Origin: Ignavibacteriaceae bacterium
Lineage (GTDB): Bacteria > Bacteroidota > Ignavibacteria > Ignavibacteriales > Ignavibacteriaceae
DNA: 64,000 nucleotides
Assembly: GCA_019638025.1 (NCBI GenBank)
Contig: JAHBUO010000009.1
Location: 1 to 64,000, forward strand
Direction: 5' to 3'
In this document: positions 1-9,000 of the stretch, one piece after another
Numbering within the stretch: the first letter of the stretch is position 1
How the letters are laid out: every line of letters starts with the position of its first letter
The notes under the pieces: generated by a model
What the model saw: only the letters and a program-made list of their open reading frames with translations
Databases searched by the model: none
What the model was told of the DNA's origin: nothing
Made by a program: the position numbers and the translations under genes

Positions 1-1
1 C

Positions 2-169
2 GCTTTAACACTTTTTAAAAAATCGTACTCGAATGAATTGAAACATTTTATCGGAGCAGTGCGGGGATTGAATCCAATTCATTCCACAGCTCACGATGCC
101 CTCTCCCGAATGAAAATAATTGAGAATATGTATAAATCAGCAGCTAAAGATGCCGAAATAAATTTATAA
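2..169 (+). CDS. Gfo/Idh/MocA-family oxidoreductase, C-terminal end (partial)
   Basis: Only the last 55 codons are in the window; the reading frame enters from the left edge and stops with TAA at 167-169. The visible tail reads FIGAVRGLNP, then HSTAHDALSRM and IIENMYKSA, which resembles the C-terminal helix region of Gfo/Idh/MocA NAD(P)-dependent sugar oxidoreductases, where a glycine-rich stretch is followed by a DAL..M.IIE.IY.SA pattern. The Rossmann domain and catalytic residues lie outside the window, so family membership rests on this short tail alone and no substrate can be proposed. It ends two bases before the response-regulator gene, so the two may share a transcript. Confidence 0.45.
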   Translation, partial: ALTLFKKSYSNELKHFIGAVRGLNPIHSTAHDALSRMKIIENMYKSAAKDAEINL

Positions 170-171
170 TT

Positions 172-858
172 ATGAAATATAAAGTTTTATTAGTTGATGA
201 TGAGAAAGATATTGTTGAATTTCTTTCTTATAACCTTAATCAAGAAGGTTTTGAAGTAATTGTTGCATATGATGGAGAAGAAGCCATTTCAAAAATGAAA
301 GAAAATCCAAATTTGGTTATTCTGGATGTAATGATGCCAAAACTTGATGGATTTGAAGTCTGTAGGAAAATTCGACAACTAAAAGAATTCGAGAATATTC
401 CAGTGATTTTTCTTACCGCAAAAGTAGCAGAATCAGATGAAGTCCGTGGCTTAGAACTTGGTGCGAATGATTTTATTCATAAACCAATTTCACCAAAGAA
501 ATTAATTGCACGAGTAAAATCAAATCTTCGGAAAATTGAACCTGAATTTATTGCTGCTAAAATTACAAATATCACAATTGGTCCGCTGAACATCAATAAA
601 ATTAAATATGTTGTTAATATCGGTTCTAATGAAATCGTATTTCCTAAGAAAGAATTTGAACTACTATTCTTTTTAGCATCAAATCCCGGGAAAGTATTTG
701 GACGTGATATATTATTGAAAGAAGTTTGGGGAACAGATGTATATGTTGTGGATAGAACCGTGGATGTACATATTCGTAAAATCCGTGAAAAGTTGAGTGA
801 CCATTCTGATATAATTGAGACAGTTAAAGGTGTCGGATATCGCTTCAAGGAATTTTAA
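172..858 (+). CDS. OmpR/PhoB-family response regulator
   Basis: DNA-binding response regulator of 228 residues. The receiver domain spans about residues 1-120 with the acidic pair D9/D10, phospho-acceptor D52 (in VILDVMMP), T82 and K104. A winged-helix OmpR/PhoB output domain covers about 130-228, ending in ETVKGVGYRF, the typical recognition-wing sequence. Family knowledge: phosphorylation promotes dimer binding to direct repeats near promoters. The overlapping downstream gene is a PhoR-like sensor kinase, so the pair forms one two-component system. A role in phosphate control is plausible, because a pst operon with Pho-box-like repeats lies in the same window, but nothing here proves that link. 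Confidence 0.93.
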   Translation: MKYKVLLVDDEKDIVEFLSYNLNQEGFEVIVAYDGEEAISKMKENPNLVILDVMMPKLDGFEVCRKIRQLKEFENIPVIFLTAKVAESDEVRGLELGANDFIHKPISPKKLIARVKSNLRKIEPEFIAAKITNITIGPLNINKIKYVVNIGSNEIVFPKKEFELLFFLASNPGKVFGRDILLKEVWGTDVYVVDRTVDVHIRKIREKLSDHSDIIETVKGVGYRFKEF

Positions 859-1879
859 ATCTCGTATTTCAGGTTTAACTTCAAACTTACCAATTCTTAT
901 AGAATTAATCGTACTTCAGTTTCTTCTTTCAGTAATAGTATATTCAGCTCTCAGAGATTCTTTTACACTTACTGCTTTTTTTATTCTGGTTATTATTGAA
1001 TCGATTCTATTTCTACTTTTTCTAATTTACAAGAGAGATAAAGAGTTGGGGAAAGTAATAACTCTTATCAAGAGAATTACAAATAAAGAAATAAGTGATC
1101 AGAGTGAAATAAAATTGCCGCAATCATTAAAAAATCTTGAAACTGAAATTAAGTTGATGCATAAAAAAAATAGAGAAGATATCGATTACTTGAAAAAACT
1201 TGAGAGAATGCGAAGCGAGTTTCTAGCTAATGTATCACATGAATTACGAACTCCCATATTTGCAATTCAAGGCTACTTGGAAACCTTACTTAACGGAGCA
1301 TTAAATGATCACGAAGTAAATACTTCTTTCCTTGAAAAGGCTAACGCTCATACTCAAAACTTGAACAACTTATTAAGTGATTTAATAGACATTTCTATGA
1401 TAGAAACAGGGGAGATGAGGTTGAGTTTTCGATATTTCGAAATTAATGAACTCTTGGATTCTTTAACTTCTGAATATGAACAGATAGCGCAAAGTAAGAA
1501 TTTAAAATTGATATTCTCTCCATGTCAGAAAAACATTAAATTATATGGCGATAAAAATAAACTTAGGCAAGCTGTAGGCAATTTAATCCAGAACGCAATT
1601 AAATACACTGAAAATGGTTTTGTTGAAGTTTCAGTTGTTGAAGAGAAAAATTTTGGCAGAATCTCAGTCCGCGATACAGGAATAGGGCTTTCAGAAGAAG
1701 ATTTAACTCGGATTTTTGAACGATTTTATAGAGTTGACAAGGCTCGTTCTCGAGACATAGGAGGTACGGGGCTTGGGTTGGCGATTGTTAAGCATATAAT
1801 TGAAGCCCATGCTTCACAAGTAAAAGTGACGAGTCAACTCGGTGCTGGTTCAGAATTTTCTTTTCATTTAAAGAAATAG
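830..1879 (+). CDS. PhoR-like membrane sensor histidine kinase
   Basis: Partner kinase of the preceding regulator. Two predicted membrane segments lie close together near the N-terminus, with almost no periplasmic loop, suggesting sensing in the membrane or through a partner protein. A short linker leads to the HisKA domain, where the H-box FLANVSHELRTP holds the phospho-acceptor histidine. The ATPase domain has an N-box (NLIQNAIKYT), G1 (DTGIGL) and G2 (GGTGLGLAIV). The gene overlaps the regulator. The start is uncertain: no ATG lies in frame near the N-terminus. GTG at 830 with GAGA about nine bases upstream is my choice; TTG at 815 is the alternative. Type I PhoR/PhoB-like pairing is inferred from the domain order. 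Confidence 0.9.
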   Translation: MSDIASRNFKSRISGLTSNLPILIELIVLQFLLSVIVYSALRDSFTLTAFFILVIIESILFLLFLIYKRDKELGKVITLIKRITNKEISDQSEIKLPQSLKNLETEIKLMHKKNREDIDYLKKLERMRSEFLANVSHELRTPIFAIQGYLETLLNGALNDHEVNTSFLEKANAHTQNLNNLLSDLIDISMIETGEMRLSFRYFEINELLDSLTSEYEQIAQSKNLKLIFSPCQKNIKLYGDKNKLRQAVGNLIQNAIKYTENGFVEVSVVEEKNFGRISVRDTGIGLSEEDLTRIFERFYRVDKARSRDIGGTGLGLAIVKHIIEAHASQVKVTSQLGAGSEFSFHLKK

Positions 1880-1896
1880 ATTTATTTAGAAAATAA

Positions 1897-1927
1897 TTGA
1901 CTTATAATTGAATATTCATTACCTTTG
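1897..1927 (+). promoter_or_regulatory. Bacteroidota-type promoter for rplU-rpmA
   Basis: TTGAC at 1897-1901 and TACCTTTG at 1920-1927 match the -33/-7 pair known for the Bacteroidota primary sigma factor (TTTG and TAnnTTTG), with 20 bases between TTG and TA. The -7 element lies 32 bases before the rplU ATG. The same arrangement and spacing recur before nuoA and before the gene at 21024. Confidence 0.6.
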
Positions 1928-1959
1928 TGGTCTATTTTTAGAATATGTGAGGTATAACT

Positions 1960-2268
1960 ATGTTTGCTGTAGTTGATATAGCAGGCCAACAATTCAAAGT
2001 GACAGAGAAAGAAAAGCACTATGTTCCTCGCTTAGCTTCAGATGTTGAGAGCGAAGTAGTCTTTGATTCTGTTTTATTACTTTCTGATGATTCAGGTACT
2101 AAAGTTGGCGCTCCATACGTTGATGGTGCAAAAGTGTATGCAAAAGTCTTAGAACACTTAAAAGATAAAAAAGTAAGTGTTTTCAAAAAGAAAAGAAGAA
2201 CCGGGTATGAAAAATTTAATACCCACAGACAACATTTGTCAAGAATTGAAATTATTAAAATAGCTTAA
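1960..2268 (+). CDS. rplU: 50S ribosomal protein L21
   Basis: L21 of 102 residues, the usual bacterial length. It opens with MFAVVDIAGQQFKV and contains the family pattern KVLEHLKDKKVSVFKKKRRT, with the conserved lysine-rich segment that binds 23S rRNA, followed by GYEKFNTHRQ. The ATG at 1960 has GTGAGG about eight bases upstream. It is followed 17 bases later by rpmA, the conserved rplU-rpmA pair, and a shared terminator ends the unit. The promoter-like pair just upstream suggests this is a two-gene transcript independent of the two-component genes. Confidence 0.97.
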   Translation: MFAVVDIAGQQFKVTEKEKHYVPRLASDVESEVVFDSVLLLSDDSGTKVGAPYVDGAKVYAKVLEHLKDKKVSVFKKKRRTGYEKFNTHRQHLSRIEIIKIA

Positions 2269-2285
2269 ATCTTAGGAGATAAATT

Positions 2286-2543
2286 ATGGCTCATAAGAAA
2301 GGTCAAGGATCTACAAGAAACGGTCGCGATAGTAATGCCCAGAGACTTGGTGTTAAAAGATTTGGCGGCGAGCAAGTTACTTCAGGAATGATTCTAGTTC
2401 GTCAACGTGGTACAAAATTTCATCCGGGCGAAAATGTAAAACGCGGGGGTGATGACACACTTTTCGCAGTTTCTGATGGGGTTGTAAAATTTGAAGTTAA
2501 AAGAGGAAATAGACAGTATATAAGTGTTTATCCAGTTAACTAA
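2286..2543 (+). CDS. rpmA: 50S ribosomal protein L27
   Basis: L27 of 85 residues. It starts directly with [16 protein letters not shown], so the mature N-terminus that reaches toward the peptidyl-transferase centre is present without the cleavable extension seen in Firmicutes. The pattern [10 protein letters not shown] and [13 protein letters not shown] is diagnostic. A TAGGAG ribosome-binding site precedes the ATG. It is the second gene of the rplU-rpmA unit and is followed by a strong hairpin terminator. Confidence 0.97.
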   Translation: MAHKKGQGSTRNGRDSNAQRLGVKRFGGEQVTSGMILVRQRGTKFHPGENVKRGGDDTLFAVSDGVVKFEVKRGNRQYISVYPVN

Positions 2544-2566
2544 AACACCAGAAATTACTACAAACA

Positions 2567-2596
2567 AAAAATCCTCCATGCGGAGGATTTTTTGTT
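2567..2596. terminator. Bidirectional intrinsic terminator between rpmA and mdh
   Basis: A stem AAATCCTCC (2569-2577) pairs with GGAGGATTT (2582-2590) around a four-base loop. Runs of A on the left and T on the right flank it, so it can end transcription of rpmA on the plus strand and of the convergent mdh gene on the minus strand. Confidence 0.85.
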
Positions 2597-2607
2597 TTAA
2601 ATCAGAA

Positions 2608-3573
2608 CTAAAAACCGAGTCTTGTCATATCTTCTACCAATTCTTTAACAGCCTTAACGGAATTATTCATTAATCCTTGTTCGGTTTCATTAAGTGATAA
2701 TTCAACAATTTTTTCTATTCCATTTGAACCGAGAATTGCCGGTACTCCAACATAATAGCCATTAACTCCAAACTCACCATTTAAATATGCACAAACCGGT
2801 AGAACTCTTTTTTCATCTTTTAAGATAGATTCAGCCATAGAAATTGCAGCGGATGCAGGTGAGTAAAATGCTGAACCTGTTTTTAAGAGTTTTACAACTT
2901 CACCACCAGCCATTTTTGTGCGTTCTACCATTGCGGTCATAACTTCTTCAGCTTTTTGTTTGTCATTATATTTTCTTTCCAACATCTCCATTACCGGAAT
3001 TCCATTTACGTTTGCATAACGTATGAGCGGAACCATAGTATCTCCATGACCGCCAAGTACAAGCGCATTAATATCTTTTACTGAAACACCAAGTTCCCAA
3101 GCAATAAATGTTGCAAATCGAGATGAATCCAAAACACCGGCCTGTCCAAAAACTCGATGATTTGGAAATCCGGAGATTTTCTGGAATAGAGTTACCATTG
3201 CATCAAGTGGATTTGAAATAACAATTACAATGGAATTGGGAGCGTATTTTGAAACATTTTCAGCAACCGATTTCATTATGTTTGCATTTGTTACCAATAA
3301 GTCATCACGACTCATACCCGGTTTTCTGGGTAATCCTGCAGTAATGATAACAATATCGGAACCGCTTATATCTTCATAATTATTGGTGCCGCTAAGTTTT
3401 CCATCAAAGTTATCAATTCGTGATGCTTCAGCTAAATCGAGAATTTTTCCTTGTGGTAAATCCGGAACAATATCAAATAAAACGACATCAGCAAGTTCTC
3501 TTTGAGCTATAAGTTGAGCTAAAACTCCACCAATTTGCCCACCACCGATTAAAGAAATTTTCTTTCTACTCAT
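2608..3573 (-). CDS. mdh: Malate dehydrogenase (LDH-like, NAD-dependent)
   Basis: Interconverts malate and oxaloacetate in the TCA cycle. Numbered from the start chosen here, the Rossmann motif IGGGQIGG is at about 9-16, acidic D34 ends the second strand and favours NAD over NADP, the active-site loop [12 protein letters not shown] has R83 and R89, R152 follows the substrate loop, and catalytic H176 sits in GGHGDTMVP. Arginine in the loop, where lactate dehydrogenases have glutamine, supports malate specificity. An upstream in-frame extension of 12 codons exists, but ATG at 3573 has GGGAG seven bases before it, giving 321 residues, the family length. It is convergent with rpmA. A TTG-N19-TATATTTA promoter-like pair lies at 3619-3648 on the same strand. 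Confidence 0.95.
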   Translation of the reverse strand: MSRKKISLIGGGQIGGVLAQLIAQRELADVVLFDIVPDLPQGKILDLAEASRIDNFDGKLSGTNNYEDISGSDIVIITAGLPRKPGMSRDDLLVTNANIMKSVAENVSKYAPNSIVIVISNPLDAMVTLFQKISGFPNHRVFGQAGVLDSSRFATFIAWELGVSVKDINALVLGGHGDTMVPLIRYANVNGIPVMEMLERKYNDKQKAEEVMTAMVERTKMAGGEVVKLLKTGSAFYSPASAAISMAESILKDEKRVLPVCAYLNGEFGVNGYYVGVPAILGSNGIEKIVELSLNETEQGLMNNSVKAVKELVEDMTRLGF

Positions 3574-3673
3574 TTCTATCTCCCTAAAATAAATTTTTAT
3601 GAATAACAATTTTGATGTTAAATATATGAATATTTAAAATTATAACAATCAGCGGAAATAAAAGAAAATGAGT

Positions 3674-4087
3674 TTAGGGGAGATTAAGGATAAGTATGGT
3701 CTCTGTTCCGTTTGGAGTAATATTGTACTTCAACTCATCAGCGAAAACGCGCATTAAATAGAGTCCTCTTCCGGAATCTTTTAATAGATTTTCGGGTTCG
3801 GTAGGGTCAGGAATTTTTGTTGGGTCAAAGCCTTGACCTTGGTCAATAACTTTAATAATTAGTTGTGAATTTTGTAATTGAATATCAAGAACAACCTTTT
3901 TGGTAACATCTTTTTTGTTAGCATGAATGATAGCATTGGTAGTAGCTTCAGTAATAGCAATCAATAATCCCGGTAGTTTTTCGGGATCCAAATTTACATC
4001 AGATGCGACGTAATTAATAAACTCCTCCACTGTGATAAGATTATTTGAGTCACTCTCAATTTCAAGATAGTATTTCTTGTCTAGCAA
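3674..4087 (-). CDS. RsbW-like serine/threonine kinase (anti-sigma regulatory factor type)
   Basis: A stand-alone GHKL ATPase domain of 137 residues of the RsbW/SpoIIAB class (HATPase_c_2). The N-box ITEATTNAIIHA includes E47, N51 and H55, the G1 box is DQGQGFDP near 82, and the G2 box SGRGLYLM is at 105-112. Such proteins phosphorylate STAS anti-anti-sigma partners or act in partner-switching. No STAS, PP2C or sigma gene lies nearby, so its target is unknown. The start codon is TTG at 4087, supported by GAGGA about six bases upstream. It lies 50 bases after the beta-barrel gene on the same strand and may be the last gene of that operon. Confidence 0.85.
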   Translation of the reverse strand: MLDKKYYLEIESDSNNLITVEEFINYVASDVNLDPEKLPGLLIAITEATTNAIIHANKKDVTKKVVLDIQLQNSQLIIKVIDQGQGFDPTKIPDPTEPENLLKDSGRGLYLMRVFADELKYNITPNGTETILILNLP

Positions 4088-4137
4088 AATTCCTCTTTTT
4101 TTTTCTCGTAAAATAATAAAAATATATAACTATAAAA

Positions 4138-6054
4138 CTAAAAATTCCAATGAAGATTAAAATTAACAGTTACAATATCTTGTGTTTTATTATGGCCTGA
4201 CTTAATAGATTCCAACCAACTTTCCAGATGCAAAGTAATTTTAGAAATTAAATTATATTCTATTTCAGCAGAAGGTCCTGAGCTTGAATAGTATGCCTCT
4301 TCAGATTTAATTTCTTTTTTGTACAAAAAAGTTTTGAGCGAAAATTTGCGATAGCCTAATCCAAATTTAATTTTGTTGAAATACGTTATTAGTTTCGGAT
4401 GAAAAAATGTTTCTACTAATTCACGAGACGGTTTCATTGAAAAATCATTCCAATTTAAATCTCCTTGTTCTGAGAGTCGTATATAACCATTTAAATCAAA
4501 AAATAAGTTAGAGCTTAATCTAATTATTGTTGAATCAGAAAAAAGAAACTGCCTAAATGTATAGCTTTTATAATTTGGATTGATATCTTCGAAATCATAT
4601 ACCGTATAATTGGCAAGAACTTCAAAGCTATTAATACTCTTAATTGCCTTGGTTTGATATCTTGTGCCCGAATTAAGTTTGAGAACGCGATTAATGCTGT
4701 TGTTGGAACTTCTTTCGGAAAAAATATAAACGAGTCGATTTAAATTACCCTCAACTCCCAAAAACACATCTAAGAAGGGATTAATAATACGGTTATATTT
4801 AATTCTAAGAATAGTAAACAATTCATCTCTGTCATCAAAATTATCATCACTTGGGGTATCGTACTGTAATTTATTTTGAACTATATTTATGTTTATTAAA
4901 TCTCTCTTCGAGATACTAATATCCGAAACGATTGCGATAGAAAATCTCTGAGCTACGTTATTTTTCTGACTTTCATTTTTTGAACGTTGTTCGAAAAATA
5001 TAGGATTTATTCCACTAATGTTTTTTGTCTTATGTTGTTCGTCTCTTTGGCTATAGATAAATCTGATACTTGATTGAGTGATTTGTGTTGAGTAGTTAAA
5101 GGTATTTTCACTTTCAAATTTAAGTTCTTCAATTTTCGTATCAAAAAGGGAATTAGAAGGCATGCTCAAGTTCTTATACTTTGTATTCCTATCAATCGTT
5201 CTCCAATTAACAGAGATTAATGATGAGAATGATAAATCAGAAAATATGTTTGAGAAATTAAAATAGTTAGTCAAGTGATAAGAAGTTTCAGAGCGATTTT
5301 GGATGTTGTTCTTTATAGAAAATATCTGTTGAAGGGATGTATCTGCAAACTGATAAAAATCTCTAGAGTTTTTGATGTATCCAAATTGTAAAGTATTATT
5401 GATGTTACTATCAAAAGTGTTGACTAGTTGAAACCTCAAATCGTGAACTCTGTTTCTCCTCGGTAAAATGTCTTCATTCCGAAAACGAAGTGAAGATGAA
5501 ACTTCGATATCTGAGAGAGCAAATTTTTTTATTACTCCTTCAACACCATAAATATTACCTTCATCAATTTCCCCGATTTGTCTATTAACTTCGATTCCAA
5601 AATATGGAGATATTGAGATTTGATCAGAGGGGAAAATCTGCACAAATCCAACCAAATTATTTGATGAAGCAGAGTTTATCTCAATTTTTCGTGAGTCTGA
5701 TAAAATGCTGCTTTGTGCTAAAATCCCTGTTGAAAAAATTGGCGAAAGATTAAGACTTCCGGACAACAAAAATTGATTTTCATCTCGAGTGCTCTTGTCA
5801 CTGCTCTTTATAAATGTGGATAAAAAATCTTCTCTTATCTTCACTTGAAAATTGTTATTTTGTAATTGATAGCGGACGGATGAATTTAAGTTAAAAATAT
5901 TTAACTGTTTGTTAAATTTCTGGGAGTAGAAGTTAACATCGTTAATTGGAGAAATGAGAAGTAAACTATCATTAGTTTGAGCGATTGTTAATTCGCATAA
6001 ACTAAATTTCACAAGTATTAATAAAATAGATACATATTTTATACGGTGACCCAT
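4138..6054 (-). CDS. Predicted outer-membrane beta-barrel protein, unknown function
   Basis: Protein of 638 residues that I do not recognise. The N-terminus is a signal peptide: a basic start, a hydrophobic core (VSILLILVKFSL), then TIAQ at about 23-26 as a likely signal-peptidase I site. The rest has no further hydrophobic helix and consists of alternating polar/aromatic stretches typical of beta-strands, rich in N, S, Y and F. The C-terminus ends FNLHWNF with a terminal phenylalanine, as in barrels inserted by the BAM complex. It follows the beta-CASP enzyme gene with only eight bases between them, so it is probably co-transcribed with it, although no functional link is obvious. A large porin or transporter-like barrel is the most that can be said. 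Confidence 0.7.
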   Translation of the reverse strand: MGHRIKYVSILLILVKFSLCELTIAQTNDSLLLISPINDVNFYSQKFNKQLNIFNLNSSVRYQLQNNNFQVKIREDFLSTFIKSSDKSTRDENQFLLSGSLNLSPIFSTGILAQSSILSDSRKIEINSASSNNLVGFVQIFPSDQISISPYFGIEVNRQIGEIDEGNIYGVEGVIKKFALSDIEVSSSLRFRNEDILPRRNRVHDLRFQLVNTFDSNINNTLQFGYIKNSRDFYQFADTSLQQIFSIKNNIQNRSETSYHLTNYFNFSNIFSDLSFSSLISVNWRTIDRNTKYKNLSMPSNSLFDTKIEELKFESENTFNYSTQITQSSIRFIYSQRDEQHKTKNISGINPIFFEQRSKNESQKNNVAQRFSIAIVSDISISKRDLININIVQNKLQYDTPSDDNFDDRDELFTILRIKYNRIINPFLDVFLGVEGNLNRLVYIFSERSSNNSINRVLKLNSGTRYQTKAIKSINSFEVLANYTVYDFEDINPNYKSYTFRQFLFSDSTIIRLSSNLFFDLNGYIRLSEQGDLNWNDFSMKPSRELVETFFHPKLITYFNKIKFGLGYRKFSLKTFLYKKEIKSEEAYYSSSGPSAEIEYNLISKITLHLESWLESIKSGHNKTQDIVTVNFNLHWNF

Positions 6055-6062
6055 AGTTTTAG

Positions 6063-7460
6063 CTAAATCTGAAATTCATCAGCACGAGTAGGAATTATGA
6101 TATTCAAGAATCCATTCTCCTCTAAACGTGATTTAAATTTTTGCTGCTGGTCTAAATCACCATGGACTAAAAATATCTTTTGTAATTTACTCTTGTCAAA
6201 ATTATTGCAATACTGAAGCAACTCATTACTGTCTGCATGTGCACTCAAAGAGTTGAAAACTACAACTTCGGCATTAAGATTATATTCTTCACCAAAGATT
6301 TTAACCACAGGTTCTCTTTCAACAATTTTTCTCCCGAGAGTATGTTCGGCAGAATATCCAACAATCAGGATGATGTTATTCGGATTTTGGATGTTATTAG
6401 CAAGATGATGCAGAATTCTTCCGGCTTCTGCCATACCGGATGAGGAGATTATCATACAAGGACCACTTAATTCATTCAACTTTTTCGATTCTTCTACATC
6501 AGTAATGTATGTGAGATTGTCAAATCCAAAAGGATCTTTGTTCTCAAGAAGAAACTGAGAAGTTTCTAAATCAAAACATTCAGGATGCATTCTGAAAACA
6601 CCTGTCGCACTAACAGAAAGTGGACTATCAACAAAAATGGGAAATTTCTTAACAAGCTTTTGTTCGAAGATTTTGTTAAGAACTATCACTAATTCTTGAG
6701 TTCTACCAACACTAAAGGAGGGGACAATTATTTTAGCTTTTCTTTGTTCAGCTCTCTGCAAAACCTCAATCATTTTTGATTGGGTCATATCGAAGTTATC
6801 ATGAAATCTTCCGCCATAAGTACTTTCACAAATAAAATAATCGACATTTGGAATTTTTTCAGGGTCGCGTAAGATGGGTAAATTCGGTCGTCCGATATCC
6901 CCACTGAAACCAAAATCAATTATTCTACCCTCTTCTTTTATTCGGAGATAAGTTATCGCTGAGCCTAGAATATGTCCGGCATCAAAAAAAATTATTGAAA
7001 TATCTTGAGTAATTTCGAATTCACGGTGATAATTTAATCCAACAAAAAGCGGAATTGTCTTGTCGACATCATTTTGTGTGTAGAGTGGTTCAAAGAGATT
7101 TTTCCCTTGCTTTCTCCTTCTTTTGTTAACAAATTCAACATCTTTTTCTTGAATGTGAGCACTATCTGTTAACATTAGAGAAGCTAAATCACGGGTGGCA
7201 AAAGTGCAGTAAATATTTCCATTAAAGCCATGTTTAACGAGGTTGGGAAGATTACCTGCATGATCAATGTGGGCATGTGATAAGATAACAAAATCAAGTT
7301 CTGAAGGGGCGAATTGATCGAACTTTTTGTTAAGCTCAAAAGATTCTTTTCGTTTACCCTGAATTAATCCACAGTCCAAAATAAATTTTTTCCCTGCAGC
7401 TTCAATATAATGCATTGAGCCTGTAACAGTTTGTGCAGCACCAATAAATTTTATCTTCAT
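6063..7460 (-). CDS. MBL-fold beta-CASP hydrolase (CPSF/RNA exonuclease-like)
   Basis: Zinc-dependent metallo-beta-lactamase-fold enzyme with a beta-CASP insert and C-terminal RNA-specificity motif, a family that cleaves or trims RNA in the cytoplasm. The zinc motif SHAHIDHAG gives H62, H64, D66 and H67; further ligands are H165 (GHILGSA) and D190 (FSGDIGR). ESTYGG near 214 begins the beta-CASP part, and SLSAHADSNEL near the C-terminus is the characteristic motif C histidine. ATG at 7460, with GAGAAAG upstream, gives 465 residues; a TTG four codons earlier is less likely. It is first in a minus-strand group with the barrel gene at 4138 and the RsbW-like gene. It is unlike RNase J, which is longer and has another C-terminal domain. 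Confidence 0.88.
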   Translation of the reverse strand: MKIKFIGAAQTVTGSMHYIEAAGKKFILDCGLIQGKRKESFELNKKFDQFAPSELDFVILSHAHIDHAGNLPNLVKHGFNGNIYCTFATRDLASLMLTDSAHIQEKDVEFVNKRRRKQGKNLFEPLYTQNDVDKTIPLFVGLNYHREFEITQDISIIFFDAGHILGSAITYLRIKEEGRIIDFGFSGDIGRPNLPILRDPEKIPNVDYFICESTYGGRFHDNFDMTQSKMIEVLQRAEQRKAKIIVPSFSVGRTQELVIVLNKIFEQKLVKKFPIFVDSPLSVSATGVFRMHPECFDLETSQFLLENKDPFGFDNLTYITDVEESKKLNELSGPCMIISSSGMAEAGRILHHLANNIQNPNNIILIVGYSAEHTLGRKIVEREPVVKIFGEEYNLNAEVVVFNSLSAHADSNELLQYCNNFDKSKLQKIFLVHGDLDQQQKFKSRLEENGFLNIIIPTRADEFQI

Positions 7461-7568
7461 ATACTTTCTCAATTTATTAATTGAAAAATAGTGAAAAAGG
7501 GAGTAGAACCAATTAAAAAAAAATTTGTTTTAACTCAGTTCGAAATGCGAAAGCATTTTTTGTTTAAA

Positions 7569-7599
7569 TTGACATTCAAACAGATTTGTGATATTTTTG
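7569..7599 (+). promoter_or_regulatory. Bacteroidota-type promoter for nuoABCDEF
   Basis: TTGAC at 7569-7573 and TATTTTTG at 7592-7599 are separated by 20 bases (TTG to TA), the same geometry as before rplU. The -7 element is 25 bases before the nuoA ATG, which leaves a short leader without a clear Shine-Dalgarno sequence. Confidence 0.55.
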
Positions 7600-7623
7600 A
7601 AGCTAAAATTTTTATAGATTGAC

Positions 7624-7992
7624 ATGTTAGAATCATACATCCCAATTTTACTAGTTCTCGGATTTGCAGTGATATTTGCTCTGGGAGCAGTATTTTCGTC
7701 CAAATTATTTGGTCCACAACGACCAAACCCAGAAAAACTTTCCACGTATGAAAGTGGTGTAAAACCCATTGGTACTACTCACGAACGAGTTTCGGTAAAA
7801 TATTACTTAGTTGCAATGCTTTTTATTGTTTTCGATATAGAAGTAATTTTTGTTTACCCGTGGGCAGTTCAATTTAAAAATCTTTTCGGAGAATTTGGAA
7901 TTTCTGTCTTCGTTTCGATGTTTATCTTTTTAGTCGTGTTTGAACTAGGATTCCTTTATGCATATAAGAAGGGAGGATTTGAATGGGATTAG
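7624..7992 (+). CDS. nuoA: NADH-quinone oxidoreductase subunit A
   Basis: Membrane subunit of complex I at the junction between the peripheral arm and the proton-pumping arm. Its 122 residues include three hydrophobic segments: an N-terminal one ([19 protein letters not shown]), then one around [16 protein letters not shown] with the conserved acidic residues that line the quinone-coupling region, and one near the C-terminus ending in [13 protein letters not shown]. The sequence [13 protein letters not shown] matches the conserved loop. The stop overlaps the nuoB start. It opens the operon nuoA-F. Confidence 0.96.
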   Translation: MLESYIPILLVLGFAVIFALGAVFSSKLFGPQRPNPEKLSTYESGVKPIGTTHERVSVKYYLVAMLFIVFDIEVIFVYPWAVQFKNLFGEFGISVFVSMFIFLVVFELGFLYAYKKGGFEWD

Positions 7993-8498
7993 AAGCTAAA
8001 CTTCAACAAGACGGCTTTTTTACTACAACAATCGATGCAATTATTTCTTGGGCGCGTAAAAGCTCGGTTTGGCCTATGCCGATGGGTATTTCATGCTGTG
8101 CTATTGAGATGATGGCAGTTGGTGACCCCAAGTATGACATCGCAAGATTTGGTTCCGAGGTTATGAGATTTACTCCGCGTCAATCAGATTTAATGATTGT
8201 TGCCGGAACTGTAACTTATAAAATGTCGCACGTAGTAAAGAAAATTTATGACCAGATGCCTGATCCTAAATGGGTTATTGCAATGGGTGCGTGTACTTCC
8301 TCAGGTGGAATGTATCGTTCATACTCAGTGGTTCAGGGTATTGACCAGTTTTTACCGGTCGATGTCTATTTAGCCGGATGTCCACCGAGACCAGATAATT
8401 TACTTAATGCGTTAATGCAAGTTCAAGAAAAAATTGGTCGAACTAAAGCAAGAGATTTTCAAGATTTACCACAACCTGATTTTACGAAACAATATTAA
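7983..8498 (+). CDS. nuoB: NADH-quinone oxidoreductase subunit B
   Basis: Carries the terminal cluster N2 of complex I, which passes electrons to quinone. The ligands are visible as the tandem cysteines in [11 protein letters not shown], the cysteine in [11 protein letters not shown] and that in [11 protein letters not shown]. At 171 residues it is the usual length. Its ATG lies within the end of nuoA, ten bases before that gene's last base, indicating translational coupling. nuoC follows two bases after the stop. Confidence 0.97.
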   Translation: MGLEAKLQQDGFFTTTIDAIISWARKSSVWPMPMGISCCAIEMMAVGDPKYDIARFGSEVMRFTPRQSDLMIVAGTVTYKMSHVVKKIYDQMPDPKWVIAMGACTSSGGMYRSYSVVQGIDQFLPVDVYLAGCPPRPDNLLNALMQVQEKIGRTKARDFQDLPQPDFTKQY

Positions 8499-8500
8499 TT

Positions 8501-8989
8501 ATGGATTTCAAAGAAAAAGTTATTCAGCAACTCAATTCACAATTTCCCGAAATGAAGTTAGAGACAACTGATTTTAGGGGTGATTTTTGCATCAAATTTT
8601 CACCTGACAATCTTTTAATGATTTGTGAATTTTTGAAAAATAATGACCAACTTAAATTTCTATTGTGTGAGGATATCACTGCGATAGATTGGGCTTCCAG
8701 AACAAATAGATTTACTATGGTTTATCATCTTTTTTCACTAAAGAATAAATTTAGACTTCGCCTTAAAACTGATGTTGATGATTCAACTACCTCAATAGAA
8801 AGTGTCTCATCAATTTGGCGGACTGCTAATTGGCAAGAACGTGAAGTCTATGATATGTATGGCATCAATTTCCTAAACCATCCTGATTTGAGGAGAATGT
8901 ATATGCCGGAAGAGTTTGAGTATCATCCTCTTCGAAAAGAATTTCCGGTGATGGGTATTCCCGGTTCATTGCCGCTTCCAAAAAAATAA
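8501..8989 (+). CDS. nuoC: NADH-quinone oxidoreductase subunit C
   Basis: The 30-kDa-type hydrophilic subunit, 162 residues, that packs against NuoD and NuoB in the peripheral arm. The signature WQEREVYDMYGINFLNHPD and then RRMYMPEEFEYHPLRKEFPV is the conserved C-terminal motif of the family. It is a separate gene here, not fused to nuoD as in E. coli. The spacing to nuoB (two bases) and nuoD (eleven bases) supports one operon. Confidence 0.96.
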   Translation: MDFKEKVIQQLNSQFPEMKLETTDFRGDFCIKFSPDNLLMICEFLKNNDQLKFLLCEDITAIDWASRTNRFTMVYHLFSLKNKFRLRLKTDVDDSTTSIESVSSIWRTANWQEREVYDMYGINFLNHPDLRRMYMPEEFEYHPLRKEFPVMGIPGSLPLPKK

Positions 8990-9000
8990 ATTTTGAGTAT